The position numbers and the translations under genes are program-made. Of a stretch of 64,000 bases of DNA, positions 1 through 8,772 are shown piece by piece. The notes under the pieces were generated by a model, which saw nothing but the letters and a program-made list of their open reading frames with translations, searched no databases and was not told the origin of the DNA. Each line of letters starts with the position of its first letter. Position 1 is the stretch's first letter. Source of the stretch: Velocimicrobium porci (GTDB taxonomy: Bacteria; Bacillota; Clostridia; Lachnospirales; Lachnospiraceae); assembly GCF_009696045.1 (NCBI RefSeq), contig NZ_VUMT01000008.1:87706-151705 (forward strand), read 5' to 3'.

Positions 1-679
1 CAACTGCAATGATTGGTGTTCCAATTAACCCCATCATATCATGCCCTAAATGAGGTCGATTATATCCATAACTTCTAGATGCTCCAAAATCATCGTATTC
101 ACAATAACCAAAACCTTTCGCAATTGGCAAAAATGCTTTTAATCCATATCTTTTTTCAAAAATCGTATTTTGTTTTTTCCCCTTTTTCTTTCGATTTGTC
201 GAAATTATATTATCTGTAGATTTATTTTTTGCTATTTCATATTCACCTACATAGCCACCTAATACAGCCGAATATACCTCATAATAATATTTATAATATT
301 TCATGTCCTTTGTCAGTGTTTTTATCGTTTCTTTTCCTTTTAATTTTTCTACCAAATCACACATATCTTTCTCTTGATAAGAAGAAAAATTCCCACCATA
401 CTTTGTTCCTAAGTATGCCAGCAACTCAATCCAATGAACAGGCGTTTTTGTATCATGCAACTCAACATCATATCGGTATGCCTGGTCTAATGCTTCATAA
501 GTCACATTAAAATCCACCCATTTAATATAATTCTTTTTTTTCTTCTGCGATTCTTGCTGATTCAAACCCTTAAACACAGGTAAATTATTTGTTCTATCTA
601 TTCCTAAAAACAAAAGCAGTAAAACGGAAGCTATCGTAAAAGCAAAAAATAAACAGCTTTTTCTCTTAAACACTTTCAC
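1..679 (-). CDS. M23 (LytM-type) cell-wall peptidase, C-terminus cut by window edge
   Basis: Reading the minus strand from a GTG at 679 gives 226 open codons that run off the left edge. GAGGTGG lies 6 bases before the GTG, which decides the start. Residues about 8-25 form one hydrophobic segment (signal anchor), followed by a Lys-rich external region. Near the cut end stand YGYNRPHLGHDMMG and then GTPIIAV, the H-x(3)-D zinc-site entry of M23/LytM endopeptidases, which cut peptidoglycan cross-links. The second zinc motif (HxH) would lie outside the window. By family the protein should be membrane-anchored and act in the wall. It stands alone upstream of the dispersed repeat copy 1. Family call is firm; substrate and role are not known. 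Confidence 0.75.
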   Translation of the reverse strand, partial: MKVFKRKSCLFFAFTIASVLLLLFLGIDRTNNLPVFKGLNQQESQKKKKNYIKWVDFNVTYEALDQAYRYDVELHDTKTPVHWIELLAYLGTKYGGNFSSYQEKDMCDLVEKLKGKETIKTLTKDMKYYKYYYEVYSAVLGGYVGEYEIAKNKSTDNIISTNRKKKGKKQNTIFEKRYGLKAFLPIAKGFGYCEYDDFGASRSYGYNRPHLGHDMMGLIGTPIIAV

Positions 680-801
680 TGCAGACCACCTCAAAAAAAT
701 GTTATAAAATCTTATGAAACATCTTTTTATTCTATACCTCTTTTTTTCTGTCTCAAGGACATGACGTCCCTTTTACAGACAGTAATTTTAAAATTTAGAA
801 C

Positions 802-977
802 AAAGTGGACAATTCCACCTCAATTCCCTGTATCTCTCACTCATGAGGGACTTGCTCCACTTTGCGTGCCAGATGCGTGTTGCATGCTTTTTGCAACAAT
901 ACTCCTTTCGCATCTGTGCACATCCTCGCGGAGCGTTTTTGCTTTATAGGAGACGAGGTTTCCTATAAAGCAAAAAA
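802..977 (+). repeat. Dispersed structured intergenic repeat, copy 1 (full length)
   Basis: About 175 bases nearly identical to 45892-46065 and partly to 22363-22440. It is rich in inverted repeats: AAAGTGGA (802-809) with a TCCACTTT some 50 bases on, AGATGCG (871-877) with CGCATCT (909-915), and TTTGCTTTATAGGA (938-951) with its complement (961-974). It contains no credible gene. Its right edge runs into the U-tract of the NhaC terminator on the other strand. It fills most of the gene-free stretch 680-1047. It may be a MITE-like element or a non-coding RNA. Confidence 0.8.
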
Positions 978-1017
978 AGACATACATCTTTATGCTTAAA
1001 AGATGCATGTCTTTTTT
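973..1017 (-). terminator. Intrinsic terminator of the NhaC gene
   Basis: An 18-base stem with one mismatch (973-990 with 999-1017) encloses a short loop. It is followed on the minus strand by a T-run that merges with the repeat at 802-977. It lies 30 bases after the NhaC stop codon. Confidence 0.85.
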
Positions 1018-1047
1018 CTATTATCAGAATTTACTTTATTTTTTTGT

Positions 1048-2589
1048 CTAATGATTTACATGAGAATAATCAATTGGATTCTTTTTCTCACTACGTTTTC
1101 CAAGAATAATCAATGTTCCTACCAATAAAACAATTGATACAATCATTGGAATAATAAATGTATCTAATACTCCCATCAGCAAATAACCAACTGCACAACA
1201 AGCCGCAACGGTAGAAGCATATGTTAACTGTGTAGATACATGATCTAAATGATTACATCCTGCTCCAGCCGATGATAAAATCGTTGTATCTGAAATTGGT
1301 GAAATATGATCACCAAATACCGCACCACCTAAAATTGCCCCTAAAATAGGTAATGTAAGTTCCGGTGTATTGGTCGTTGTACAAATTGTTCCTGCAATTG
1401 GAATCAATAGCGCCATTGTTCCCCAAGAAGTACCTGTCGCAAAAGCAAGAAAACCGGCTACCAGGAAAATAATAAATGGCAATATGGCAATTGGAAATCC
1501 TCCGGTCGCCACCTGATAGCCTACAAATTCTCCAGTTGCCAAATATTCAGAACTACAGATTCCTCCGATTGTCCATGCAAGTGTCAAAATTACGTAAGCA
1601 CCAACCATAGAACGAATTCCTTCATTAATGCTTTCCATAAATGCTTTAAAACTTAATATTTTTCTTGGAATATACAGAATAAATGTAACAACAATCGCCC
1701 CAAAACTTCCCAATACTAGAGAAAGGGAAGAATTACACTGACCAAATGACTCAAAGACTCCTGTTTCGCCACTAAAGCCTCCACCTGTATAAATCATAGA
1801 AATAATGGAAATTATAATTAACGATAAAATAGGTATTACCAAATCGTAAACCTTTCCTTTATCTCCCAATTGATTTGATACAGACTCTTCGCCTTCTGGA
1901 TAATTTCCGGAAAATAAATCGTTCTTTTCTATTGCATTTTTTTCAAATTTTGCCATTGGTCCATATTGTATCTTTGTACGACAAATGATTATTACCATAA
2001 TAATTGTCAAAATAGCATATAAGTTATATGGGACTGCCTGGATAAATGTAGTCATACCATTTCCCATATTGGCTTCTGAAATATAAGTCGCTACAGACGC
2101 ACCCCAGCTGGACACTGGTGCAATAATACAGATTGGAGCTGCTGTCGCATCTAAAAGATAGGCAAGCTTTGCTCTTGAAATTCTATGTTTATCTGTTACC
2201 GGCTTCATAACTGTACCTACAGTAAGACAATTAAAATAATCATCGATGAAAATAATACAGCCAAGAATTGCTGTTGCTATTGAAGCAGAGCTTCTCTTCT
2301 TAATTTTTTTAATTGCCCAATTTCCATAAGCAGCGGATCCTCCACCCTTCGTTACAATGACAACCAAGGCTCCTAGCAAACCAAGAAAGATGACAATAAA
2401 AATATTGGATGCCATCTTGTCGCCCATAACGGTAAAACTTGTTTCCACCATACCAATCAAGTTACCATGAGAATAAATCAGTGACCCTGCTAAAATACCG
2501 ATTAACAGAGATGAGATTACCTCTTTTGTGATTAGAGCTAACGCAATTGCGATGATTGGTGGAAGAATTGATAACCACCCGAACTCCAT
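1048..2589 (-). CDS. NhaC-family Na+/H+ antiporter
   Basis: The 513-residue protein is almost entirely hydrophobic, with about 11-12 membrane segments. It carries the conserved polar motifs of the NhaC superfamily: IDDYFNCLTVG near residue 118 and FGDHISPISDTTILSS near residue 420. Such proteins exchange Na+ (or an organic substrate such as lactate, malate or amino acids in some members) for protons across the cytoplasmic membrane. AGGAGG lies 8 bases before the ATG. It starts 66 bases after galT and ends at a strong terminator, so it may be the last gene of the gal transcript or have its own promoter. The transported substrate cannot be told from sequence. Confidence 0.88.
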   Translation of the reverse strand: MEFGWLSILPPIIAIALALITKEVISSLLIGILAGSLIYSHGNLIGMVETSFTVMGDKMASNIFIVIFLGLLGALVVIVTKGGGSAAYGNWAIKKIKKRSSASIATAILGCIIFIDDYFNCLTVGTVMKPVTDKHRISRAKLAYLLDATAAPICIIAPVSSWGASVATYISEANMGNGMTTFIQAVPYNLYAILTIIMVIIICRTKIQYGPMAKFEKNAIEKNDLFSGNYPEGEESVSNQLGDKGKVYDLVIPILSLIIISIISMIYTGGGFSGETGVFESFGQCNSSLSLVLGSFGAIVVTFILYIPRKILSFKAFMESINEGIRSMVGAYVILTLAWTIGGICSSEYLATGEFVGYQVATGGFPIAILPFIIFLVAGFLAFATGTSWGTMALLIPIAGTICTTTNTPELTLPILGAILGGAVFGDHISPISDTTILSSAGAGCNHLDHVSTQLTYASTVAACCAVGYLLMGVLDTFIIPMIVSIVLLVGTLIILGKRSEKKNPIDYSHVNH

Positions 2590-2655
2590 AATAATTTCCT
2601 CCTACTTTTTCACATAGTATCTGATAATATTCATTAGACATGTATTAATGTAACA

Positions 2656-4167
2656 TTATTTGCATAAAATTTCAACAAATTTTTGAAATGCTTTTTGTCC
2701 TTTCTCATCTCTTTTATACACTCCTGCATGCTCTAGCACTTTCATAAACACGATTCCTATCTCTGTTTTTAACACATTTTCTACATTTTCTTTGGATATT
2801 TTTTCATATTTTTTGCTAAAATCTTCTACCCAATCTGCATGCTTTGCAATCGCTTCACAAGAACGAATCTCTTTTTTCTCAACAATATACTCTCCTAATA
2901 ACCTCATCTCCTCTTTTAATCGTGCTGGAAGAACTGCCAGACCCATAACCTCAATCAATCCAATATTTTCTTTTTTTATGTGATGAAGTTCACTGTGAGG
3001 ATGAAATACCCCTAATGGATGTTCTTTTGTAGTAAGATTATTGCGCAATACCAAATCTAGCTCATACATATCTCCTCTTTTTCTGGCAATCGGAGTAATT
3101 GTATTATGCGGTTCCCCATCCGTATATGCGTAAATTTGTACCGATTCATCTGTGTACTCTCTCCATTTAGAAAGAATTTTATCACCAAGTTCAATTAAGC
3201 GTTCCGTCTTATTGCCACGAAGCCGTAATACCGACATTGGCCATTTTACACGACCGACTTCAATCTCTTCAAATCCATTTATCACAAATCGTTCTTCAAT
3301 TGGTGCTTTTGCCATTGCAAATTCATAACATCCTCCTTGAAAATGATCATGACTCAAAATAGAACCTCCAACAATCGGAAGATCCGCATTCGACCCTACA
3401 AAATAGTGGGGAAATTGCTTTACAAAATCAAAAAGCTTTGCAAACGTATTCCGATCAATTTTCATTGGTACATGCTCATAATTAAATACAATACAGTGCT
3501 CATTATAATAAACATAAGGTGAATATTGAAATCCCCACGTCTGACTTTGAATTGTAACTGGTATTACTCTGTGATTTTGTCTTGCCGGATGGTTTAAGCG
3601 ACCGGCATATCCTACATTTTCTTTGCATAAAAGACAGATCGGATATCCGCTCTGTTTTGCCATTTTCGCCGCGGCAATCGCCTTAGGATCTTTTTCAGGC
3701 TTTGATAAATTAATTGTAATATCCATATCGCCATACTCCGTTGAAGCAATCCATTTCATGTCTTTTTTAATCCGGTAGCTCCGTATATAATCGCTTTTTT
3801 TACTCAATTCATAATAATAATCCGTTGCTCTCTTTGGAGATTCCCCATAATAATTATAAAATCTTTTCGTCACCTGACTCGGTCTTGGAACAAGAATTCC
3901 CATAAGCTTTGTATCAAACAAATCTCGTTCCGTTATATTATCTTCTATCAATCCTTTTTCGCATGCATAATCAAGCAAATCTGCTAAAATTGTTTCTAAA
4001 TCAGCATCTTCCGGACCATCATTTGGTACTTCCTCATATTCATTTAGCAAAAGACAATCTAACAGTTGATTAATCATATAAATCCGATCTTCTGCTTCTA
4101 CTAATTTCATCTGTATTCCATAATCTGCCAACTGACCAATTCTTTTATAAACATTTCTAAAATCCAT
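2656..4167 (-). CDS. galT: Class II UDP-glucose--hexose-1-phosphate uridylyltransferase
   Basis: The 503-residue protein is of the usual length for the class II (COG4468) GalT found in Firmicutes, longer than the 350-residue class I enzyme. It moves UMP from UDP-glucose to galactose-1-phosphate in the Leloir pathway. Conserved stretches are NHPARQNHRVIPV near residue 193, GGSILSHDHFQGG near residue 270 (active-site His region) and HPHSELHHIKKENIGLIEVM near residue 390. It follows galK, but a decayed IS607-family element of about 1.8 kb now separates the two. The RBS is weak (GGGATAGAAT). No galE is present in the window. Confidence 0.93.
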   Translation of the reverse strand: MDFRNVYKRIGQLADYGIQMKLVEAEDRIYMINQLLDCLLLNEYEEVPNDGPEDADLETILADLLDYACEKGLIEDNITERDLFDTKLMGILVPRPSQVTKRFYNYYGESPKRATDYYYELSKKSDYIRSYRIKKDMKWIASTEYGDMDITINLSKPEKDPKAIAAAKMAKQSGYPICLLCKENVGYAGRLNHPARQNHRVIPVTIQSQTWGFQYSPYVYYNEHCIVFNYEHVPMKIDRNTFAKLFDFVKQFPHYFVGSNADLPIVGGSILSHDHFQGGCYEFAMAKAPIEERFVINGFEEIEVGRVKWPMSVLRLRGNKTERLIELGDKILSKWREYTDESVQIYAYTDGEPHNTITPIARKRGDMYELDLVLRNNLTTKEHPLGVFHPHSELHHIKKENIGLIEVMGLAVLPARLKEEMRLLGEYIVEKKEIRSCEAIAKHADWVEDFSKKYEKISKENVENVLKTEIGIVFMKVLEHAGVYKRDEKGQKAFQKFVEILCK

Positions 4168-4348
4168 ATTCTATCCCGCCGTTACTGAAAACTTATAAAA
4201 AGTTATAAACTTTTATGTTTCATTCCTACTTCAATGTGTATGCTTTTGTACTGAATAAGTCCAGATACTACTCACAAGTTCTTGTACACTCCATAGGCGT
4301 AAATTCCTGACTAACGTACCAGTACATATCTGCATTAACTTGAACGTG

Positions 4349-5435
4349 TTAGGATACAGATTGTTGTTCTAACGTCGTTTCTCCATATCTTTTTAGATTC
4401 AAAGAAGCTTGGTAATCTCTATCTATCACGTTTCCACATTCACATTTGTAAATACGGTCTGATAACTTTAAATCTTTCTTGATATTTCCGCAACAACTAC
4501 ATAGTTTAGAACTTGGAAAGAATCTATCTGCAATAATTATCGGAATATTCTTCCATACAAATAAAACTTGGTTCTCGTTTTATGATTTCAGATGTTGTTT
4601 GACGTAAATAGTTTTGACGAAGATTGGTTAGTCTGTGATTTAACTTTAAAAGTTCTTGTTCACTTTTTATAAGGTTACTTGTTTTACAGTAATTTTCTCC
4701 TTTCTTATTTTTCTCATATCTTCTTGATATGGAACGCTGTAACCTGCGTTTTCTTTTCTCTAATTTCTTTACTTTTTGAGTTTTATTTATATTCTGATAT
4801 TTATGCCCATTCGAACAGATTGCTAAATCTTTTATTCCTAAATCAATTCCAATTCCTTCGTTTGATGGAAGAGCAGAACTGTCTTCGTATTCCATTCCAA
4901 TTGTAATCCACCAATTTAATCCGTCATATTTTATACGAGGATTCATGTACTTTACATTTGCAATAGGAATACGACCATGTTCTGCAAGTCGGATCCAATT
5001 TAGTTTTTGTTTGTTTTTCTTTTTCGAAGCAGCGAATCCTTCTACTTTTACATGCGTGTCTGTAAATTGGATTTTTACATTATCCTGATAGAATTTTGGC
5101 ATGGAATGTTTCTTACTCTTAAATCGTGGAAACCTTGTATACCCATTAAAGAAATCTCTATATGCTTCACAAGCATCCTTAATTGCCTGCTTGGTTACAT
5201 TGTTAGAAACCTTATTTAACCAAGCATATTCTTCTGTCTTCTTTAATTGTGTAAATTCTTTTCGTAAATCTCCATCCGATATAAACTTACCACCGTTTTT
5301 ATAATTATCCTGTTCTCTACCCAAAGCCCAGTTATAAGCAAATCTGGCCGTATTAGCATATTGGAATAATTTAGTTTTTTGTTTATTATTTGGAATCAGC
5401 ATTACTCGAATTGTTTTTATCATTGTCTTCACCAC
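4349..5435 (-). pseudogene. tnpB: tnpB (IS607/IS605 OrfB) RNA-guided nuclease, internal deletion and frameshift
   Basis: The first 303 codons hold the TnpB N-terminal helical region, the OrfB_IS605 domain and RuvC motif I (GIDLGIKDLA, near residue 197), ending at motif II (ICMEE) and a TAG. Directly after, in another frame, follow [17 protein letters not shown], a second Cys pair (KCECG) and [10 protein letters not shown], which are the zinc finger and RuvC motif III of the same protein, ending with TAA at 4349-4351. Some 35-40 residues between motif II and the finger are missing and the deletion is not a multiple of three. The nuclease is therefore split and almost surely inactive. TnpB in intact elements is an RNA-guided DNA endonuclease. 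Confidence 0.9.
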
Positions 5436-5925
5436 CTTCTTCTATCAGTTCTTTAACAAGTTTTCTTGCTTTATTTGTAAGTTTTCCTTGTAACTTACAA
5501 CTGAATACAGTTATTATTTGAACTAAATCTTCAACAAGTTCTTGTTGTTCTGATTTTTCAGTATTATCAATTATTTCTATATCGCAATTATATAAACTTG
5601 CAATATATTCAACTAATTCAAAACCAAATCGTAATAAGCTATCTTGATACAAAACTACAACCTTTTCGACTTTGTTCTGAGAGATTCGTTTAATCAGTTC
5701 TTTTAATCCTTTTTTCTTATAATTGATTCCAGAGCCAATGGTAATTCTATCAAGATTTGGTTTTATATTCATCACTTGATTCAATTATTCGTGCGAATAA
5801 TATCTATATCCATTGCCAGAAGTATGATGTGGATGAAGTTTTCCGTTATTGTCCCAATTCCGTAATGTTTGTGCTGAAACTCCTAAAATCTTTGAAAATT
5901 CATTGATAGAATAGTATTTGCTCAT
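5386..5925 (-). pseudogene. tnpA: IS607-type serine recombinase, nonsense mutation and deletion of catalytic region
   Basis: From ATG at 5925 an intact MerR-like helix-turn-helix is read (SKYYSINEFSKILGVSAQTL) up to YRYYSHE. TAA then replaces an expected Gln codon at codon 47, and the same frame continues LNQVMNIKPNLDRITIG. There it jumps straight to SGINYKKKGLKELIKRI: about 38 residues, including the catalytic Ser loop (RVSS in relatives), are missing in frame. LYQDSLLRFGFE also has Ser where relatives have Arg. The C-terminal resolvase part is otherwise normal and overlaps the tnpB start by 50 bases. No active transposase can be made. Confidence 0.9.
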
Positions 5926-6051
5926 AATTAAAATCCCCTTATAATGTTTATTACTTTATTCTATCAAGATAAGTTATAAAATTCAACAGATATTTATAAC
6001 ATTTTATAAGTTTAATTTATCCGTTTGCCGCCTTCTCCAACAAATTAAAAT

Positions 6052-7230
6052 CTAAACTTCCTCAAGTATACAAGGACCATCACCAATTTCCACAACATAA
6101 AAATCCGCATCATAGCCAATTCTTTTCTTGTACGCCTCTCCAACCTGTTTGACAAACCGCTCCACCTCATTGTCATCTACAATGCTAACAGCACATCCTC
6201 CAAAACCGGCTCCCGTCATTCTAGCTCCTAATACCCCCTTTTGTTTTAATGCTTCTTCAACTAATGTATCCAATTCTATCCCTGTCACTTCATAATCCTC
6301 TTTCAGCGAAAGGTGTGATTCTGTCATCAACTTCCCAAATAAAATTAAATTATTACTTTTCAGAGCCTCAACTGCTTCTATTGTTCTCTGATTTTCATAA
6401 ACTGCATGTCTTGCCCGCTTTTTTCTCACCTCACTCTGAATTGCATCCTTATACTGCTCAAATTCTTCTTTCGAAAGTTCTCCCAATGTATTTATATCCA
6501 ATACAGCCTTTAGCTCTGAAAGGGCTTCCTCACATTCTTTTCTTCTCTCATTATATTTCGAGTCACTAAGCCCTCGCTTTTTATTCGTATTCATTATAAC
6601 AATCTTTTGATGCCCTAAGTTTACAGGCGCATATTCATAAGATAAATCCGCTGTATTCAAAAAAATTGCACGATCCTTCTTACCCATTGCAATTGCAAAT
6701 TGATCCATGATTCCACAATTTACCCCATTAAAGTTGTTTTCTGCAAATTGCCCAAGTAAAGCAAGCTCTGTCATACTTATCTCCACATGAAATAAATCCT
6801 TTAATACAAACCCAGTTAATACCTCAATAGAAGCCGAAGAAGAAAGACCGGAACCATTTGGAATTGTACCGTAATATAAAATATCCATTCCGGAATCAAT
6901 TTCATACCCGTTCTTCTTCATTGCCCAAATGACACCCTTTGGATAATTCGTCCACTCATCCTCTTCCCTAAAAACCAAATCTTCCACCGAGCTTTCAATC
7001 ACTCCAAATTGTTCAAAATTCATAGAATAAAATCTTAAAGCAGTATCCCTTCTTTTTCTTGCTACAGCAAATGTCCCAATTGTCAAAGCACATGGAAAAA
7101 CATGACCTCCATTATAATCTGTATGCTCTCCAATTAAATTAACTCTTCCCGGTGCAAAATACTTTCTGGCTTCCGTTTCCTGTTCACACGTTCCGAACAC
7201 CTCATAAAATTTTTTTAATAAATCATACAT
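6052..7230 (-). CDS. galK: Galactokinase
   Basis: The 392-residue GHMP-family kinase phosphorylates galactose at C1 using ATP, the first committed step of the Leloir pathway in the cytoplasm. It shows the galactokinase signature GRVNLIGEHTDYNGG (near residue 30), the ATP loop NGSGLSSSASIEVL (near 125) and GARMTGAGFGGCAVSIV near residue 335. Length matches the family. AAAGGGG lies 10 bases before the ATG. An ArsR-type regulator gene lies directly upstream with operator-like repeats in the 122-base gap. galT follows after the IS607 remnant, so a former galK-galT unit has been split by insertion. Confidence 0.97.
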   Translation of the reverse strand: MYDLLKKFYEVFGTCEQETEARKYFAPGRVNLIGEHTDYNGGHVFPCALTIGTFAVARKRRDTALRFYSMNFEQFGVIESSVEDLVFREEDEWTNYPKGVIWAMKKNGYEIDSGMDILYYGTIPNGSGLSSSASIEVLTGFVLKDLFHVEISMTELALLGQFAENNFNGVNCGIMDQFAIAMGKKDRAIFLNTADLSYEYAPVNLGHQKIVIMNTNKKRGLSDSKYNERRKECEEALSELKAVLDINTLGELSKEEFEQYKDAIQSEVRKKRARHAVYENQRTIEAVEALKSNNLILFGKLMTESHLSLKEDYEVTGIELDTLVEEALKQKGVLGARMTGAGFGGCAVSIVDDNEVERFVKQVGEAYKKRIGYDADFYVVEIGDGPCILEEV

Positions 7231-7268
7231 ATCGCTACATCCCCTTTCGATTCATTTTTTACTACACA

Positions 7269-7315
7269 CTTTTAAAACATATCTTTTGTTTTAAAACATT
7301 TTTTTTGTTTTAATA
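7269..7315 (-). promoter_or_regulatory. Putative operator repeats upstream of galK
   Basis: The gap contains the perfect 12-base palindrome TGTTTTAAAACA (7287-7298) flanked by TTTTAAAACAT (7270-7280) and TTTGTTTTAA (7304-7313). A related spaced dyad lies before the regulator gene at 8297-8316, so these are candidate binding sites for the ArsR-type regulator. Function is inferred. Confidence 0.45.
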
Positions 7316-7352
7316 ATACCATTTACGCTTTAAAAAGTAAATACAAATCGAA

Positions 7353-8276
7353 TCATTCCATAGAAATTCGCATAACAAGTTCCTGAGGTACATTTCCGAA
7401 TCCATCTCCAAACAAATTAACTCCTCCAATATGTTTCGCGTCTTCCTTCATTCCAATTCGGACCGATATATAATCATTTTCCTTTAAATGATACTCTTTA
7501 ATTGTCAGGTTTGAAACTTTCTTATCATCTAAAAAAGTCCCTTTTTCATTCAGACACCATCGTTTCAGAACTCCAAATTGTGTATTTTTATCCGGCCACC
7601 ATTCTGGATTTAATCTACCTCTTTGTCCGCCAAAATCACTAGGGCAAAAATAAGTTCCAGCGTCAATTCCATTAATCCAGACTGTAATATCAGATGGACA
7701 GTCTAAATTATATTCATGGTCTTCCGAACAAAGTTCAGCAGAAAATTCCAACTGTTTCTCCTGCTTCCCTGTCAGACAATAATTCGGGAATCTATATTCC
7801 ACAAATCCTTCCCGAAACCAAAGTAGTTTGGCATCCATTCTCTCAGGGGCATAAAAGCTGGCCGGCTCATCTTCTATGCCTATAGGTCCTTTTAATCCTG
7901 CAAGGCCACAAGTTGGTGCAACTTTAAAATCGACAAAACTTCCGACGGGCATTCTAATAATTTCATCTTTTGTCCCTTTTAAAGAATCCGTAGAAATCTC
8001 AATATATATATGATCTAAACAAATATAACAAACCTTCATAGAACCGCGAACTCCAGGCAAAAGTCTTGTCCGAATAAGTCCTGCCTCCTCTAATACTTTA
8101 ACATGTACTGCAGCCGAAGATGCCGGAATTGAAAGTTCCTCTGCAATCTCATTGATATTCATTTCCTTTTCTCTAAGTTTTTTTAAAATCCGTATTCTTA
8201 CTTCCGACGACAAAGCCTTTGAAAGAACAGACAAATGCTTTTCATCATCTAAATTCATTTTAATCGTCTTAATCAT
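7353..8276 (-). CDS. ArsR-family winged-helix regulator with large C-terminal domain, gal-linked
   Basis: Residues about 12-85 form an ArsR-type winged helix (LSSEVRIRILKKLREKEMN, then IPASSAAVHVKVLEEAGLI as the recognition region). The remaining 220 residues are a beta-rich domain with many Trp and Gly, of the size of a sugar-sensing or jelly-roll-like effector domain, with no recognised catalytic motif. GAGG lies 7 bases before the ATG at 8276, preferred over a TTG two codons earlier. It sits just upstream of galK on the same strand, so regulation of the galactose genes is likely but unproven. The family is typical of Clostridia, where such regulators adjoin sugar genes. Confidence 0.75.
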   Translation of the reverse strand: MIKTIKMNLDDEKHLSVLSKALSSEVRIRILKKLREKEMNINEIAEELSIPASSAAVHVKVLEEAGLIRTRLLPGVRGSMKVCYICLDHIYIEISTDSLKGTKDEIIRMPVGSFVDFKVAPTCGLAGLKGPIGIEDEPASFYAPERMDAKLLWFREGFVEYRFPNYCLTGKQEKQLEFSAELCSEDHEYNLDCPSDITVWINGIDAGTYFCPSDFGGQRGRLNPEWWPDKNTQFGVLKRWCLNEKGTFLDDKKVSNLTIKEYHLKENDYISVRIGMKEDAKHIGGVNLFGDGFGNVPQELVMRISME

Positions 8277-8296
8277 AGTCAAACCTCAAAAATTCC

Positions 8297-8316
8297 TGTT
8301 TTTTTAGAATAAAACA
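8297..8316 (-). promoter_or_regulatory. Spaced TGTTTT/AAAACA dyad upstream of the ArsR-type gene
   Basis: TGTTTT (8297-8302) and AAAACA (8311-8316) form an inverted repeat with an 8-base spacer, 21 bases before the start codon. The half-sites match the palindrome upstream of galK, which suggests autoregulation. Confidence 0.4.
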
Positions 8317-8424
8317 TTATTTTTGTTCCAAAGAAAACATCCAATTTTTTTTAATATAAATTGTACTAATTTTCTCTCTAATTTTCAATATAAGACTTAT
8401 TGAAAGAGATATTTTATATATATA

Positions 8425-8470
8425 AAGACTATTGCTCTGGTAGATGATTCACCTACTTTTGCAATAGTCC
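8425..8470 (-). terminator. Hairpin terminator after the transketolase unit
   Basis: GACTATTGC (8427-8435) pairs with GCAATAGTC (8461-8469), with an inner GGT...ACC stem. On the minus strand it is followed by TTTATATATATA. It lies 15 bases after the small membrane protein gene. Confidence 0.65.
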
Positions 8471-8484
8471 CTTTTCAACCTTTT

Positions 8485-8730
8485 TTATTTTCTTTTATGT
8501 CTTAAAATTCCTTTTACAGAATCATAAGCTAATACAACTCCAGTTAACGAAAACAATACAGTCAGACTAGTAAAAGTAGCTGTATGCTGACTGGAAGTAT
8601 GAAATGCCGTCGGGCTGACAATAATCGTATATACCGTAAAAAATAAAAACAGGCTCAATGCCAAGCGAATATAGTAACGGTATACTGGAAGTTCTTGTTG
8701 CCCTTCTTTTTTTTCATTTCCCTGCTTCAT
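8485..8730 (-). CDS. Small two-segment membrane protein, unknown function
   Basis: The gene follows the transketolase C subunit and shares its transcript. The upstream ATG at 8769 has no RBS; GAGG lies 5 bases before the ATG at 8730, so an 81-residue product is preferred. After a Lys/Glu-rich start there are two hydrophobic segments (around IRLALSLFLFFTVYTII and TSLTVLFSLTGVVLAYDSV) and a basic tail (RHKRK), so both ends probably face the cytoplasm. No known domain was recognised. Linkage to transketolase may be accidental. Confidence 0.6.
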   Translation of the reverse strand: MKQGNEKKEGQQELPVYRYYIRLALSLFLFFTVYTIIVSPTAFHTSSQHTATFTSLTVLFSLTGVVLAYDSVKGILRHKRK

Positions 8731-8772
8731 CATTTCCTCGCTTATCAATTGCCTCAAAACGCAATTCATTTT

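Larger units (their letters stand above)
4190..6013 (-). mobile_element. Decayed IS607-family insertion element between galK and galT
   Basis: The interval holds broken tnpA (serine recombinase) and tnpB genes in the order and overlap typical of IS607. AT-rich end motifs flank them: CTTATAAAA and GTTATAAA at 4190-4214, and GTTATAAA, TTTATAAC and TTTTATAAG at 5971-6013. IS607 elements make no clear target duplication, so the exact ends are inferred. Bases 4190-4348 have no gene and would correspond to the end that encodes the TnpB guide RNA in intact relatives. Both genes carry disabling lesions, so the element should not move by itself. Confidence 0.75.

Noticed and set aside
761..949. Protein-coding frame on the plus strand within the dispersed repeat
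   Set aside because: The reading lies inside a hairpin-rich repeat, has no RBS and no resemblance to a protein family.
5386..5784. Intact resolvase gene of 132 codons
   Set aside because: The frame continues upstream to a real ATG and helix-turn-helix at 5925 interrupted by TAA, and the catalytic Ser region is deleted.
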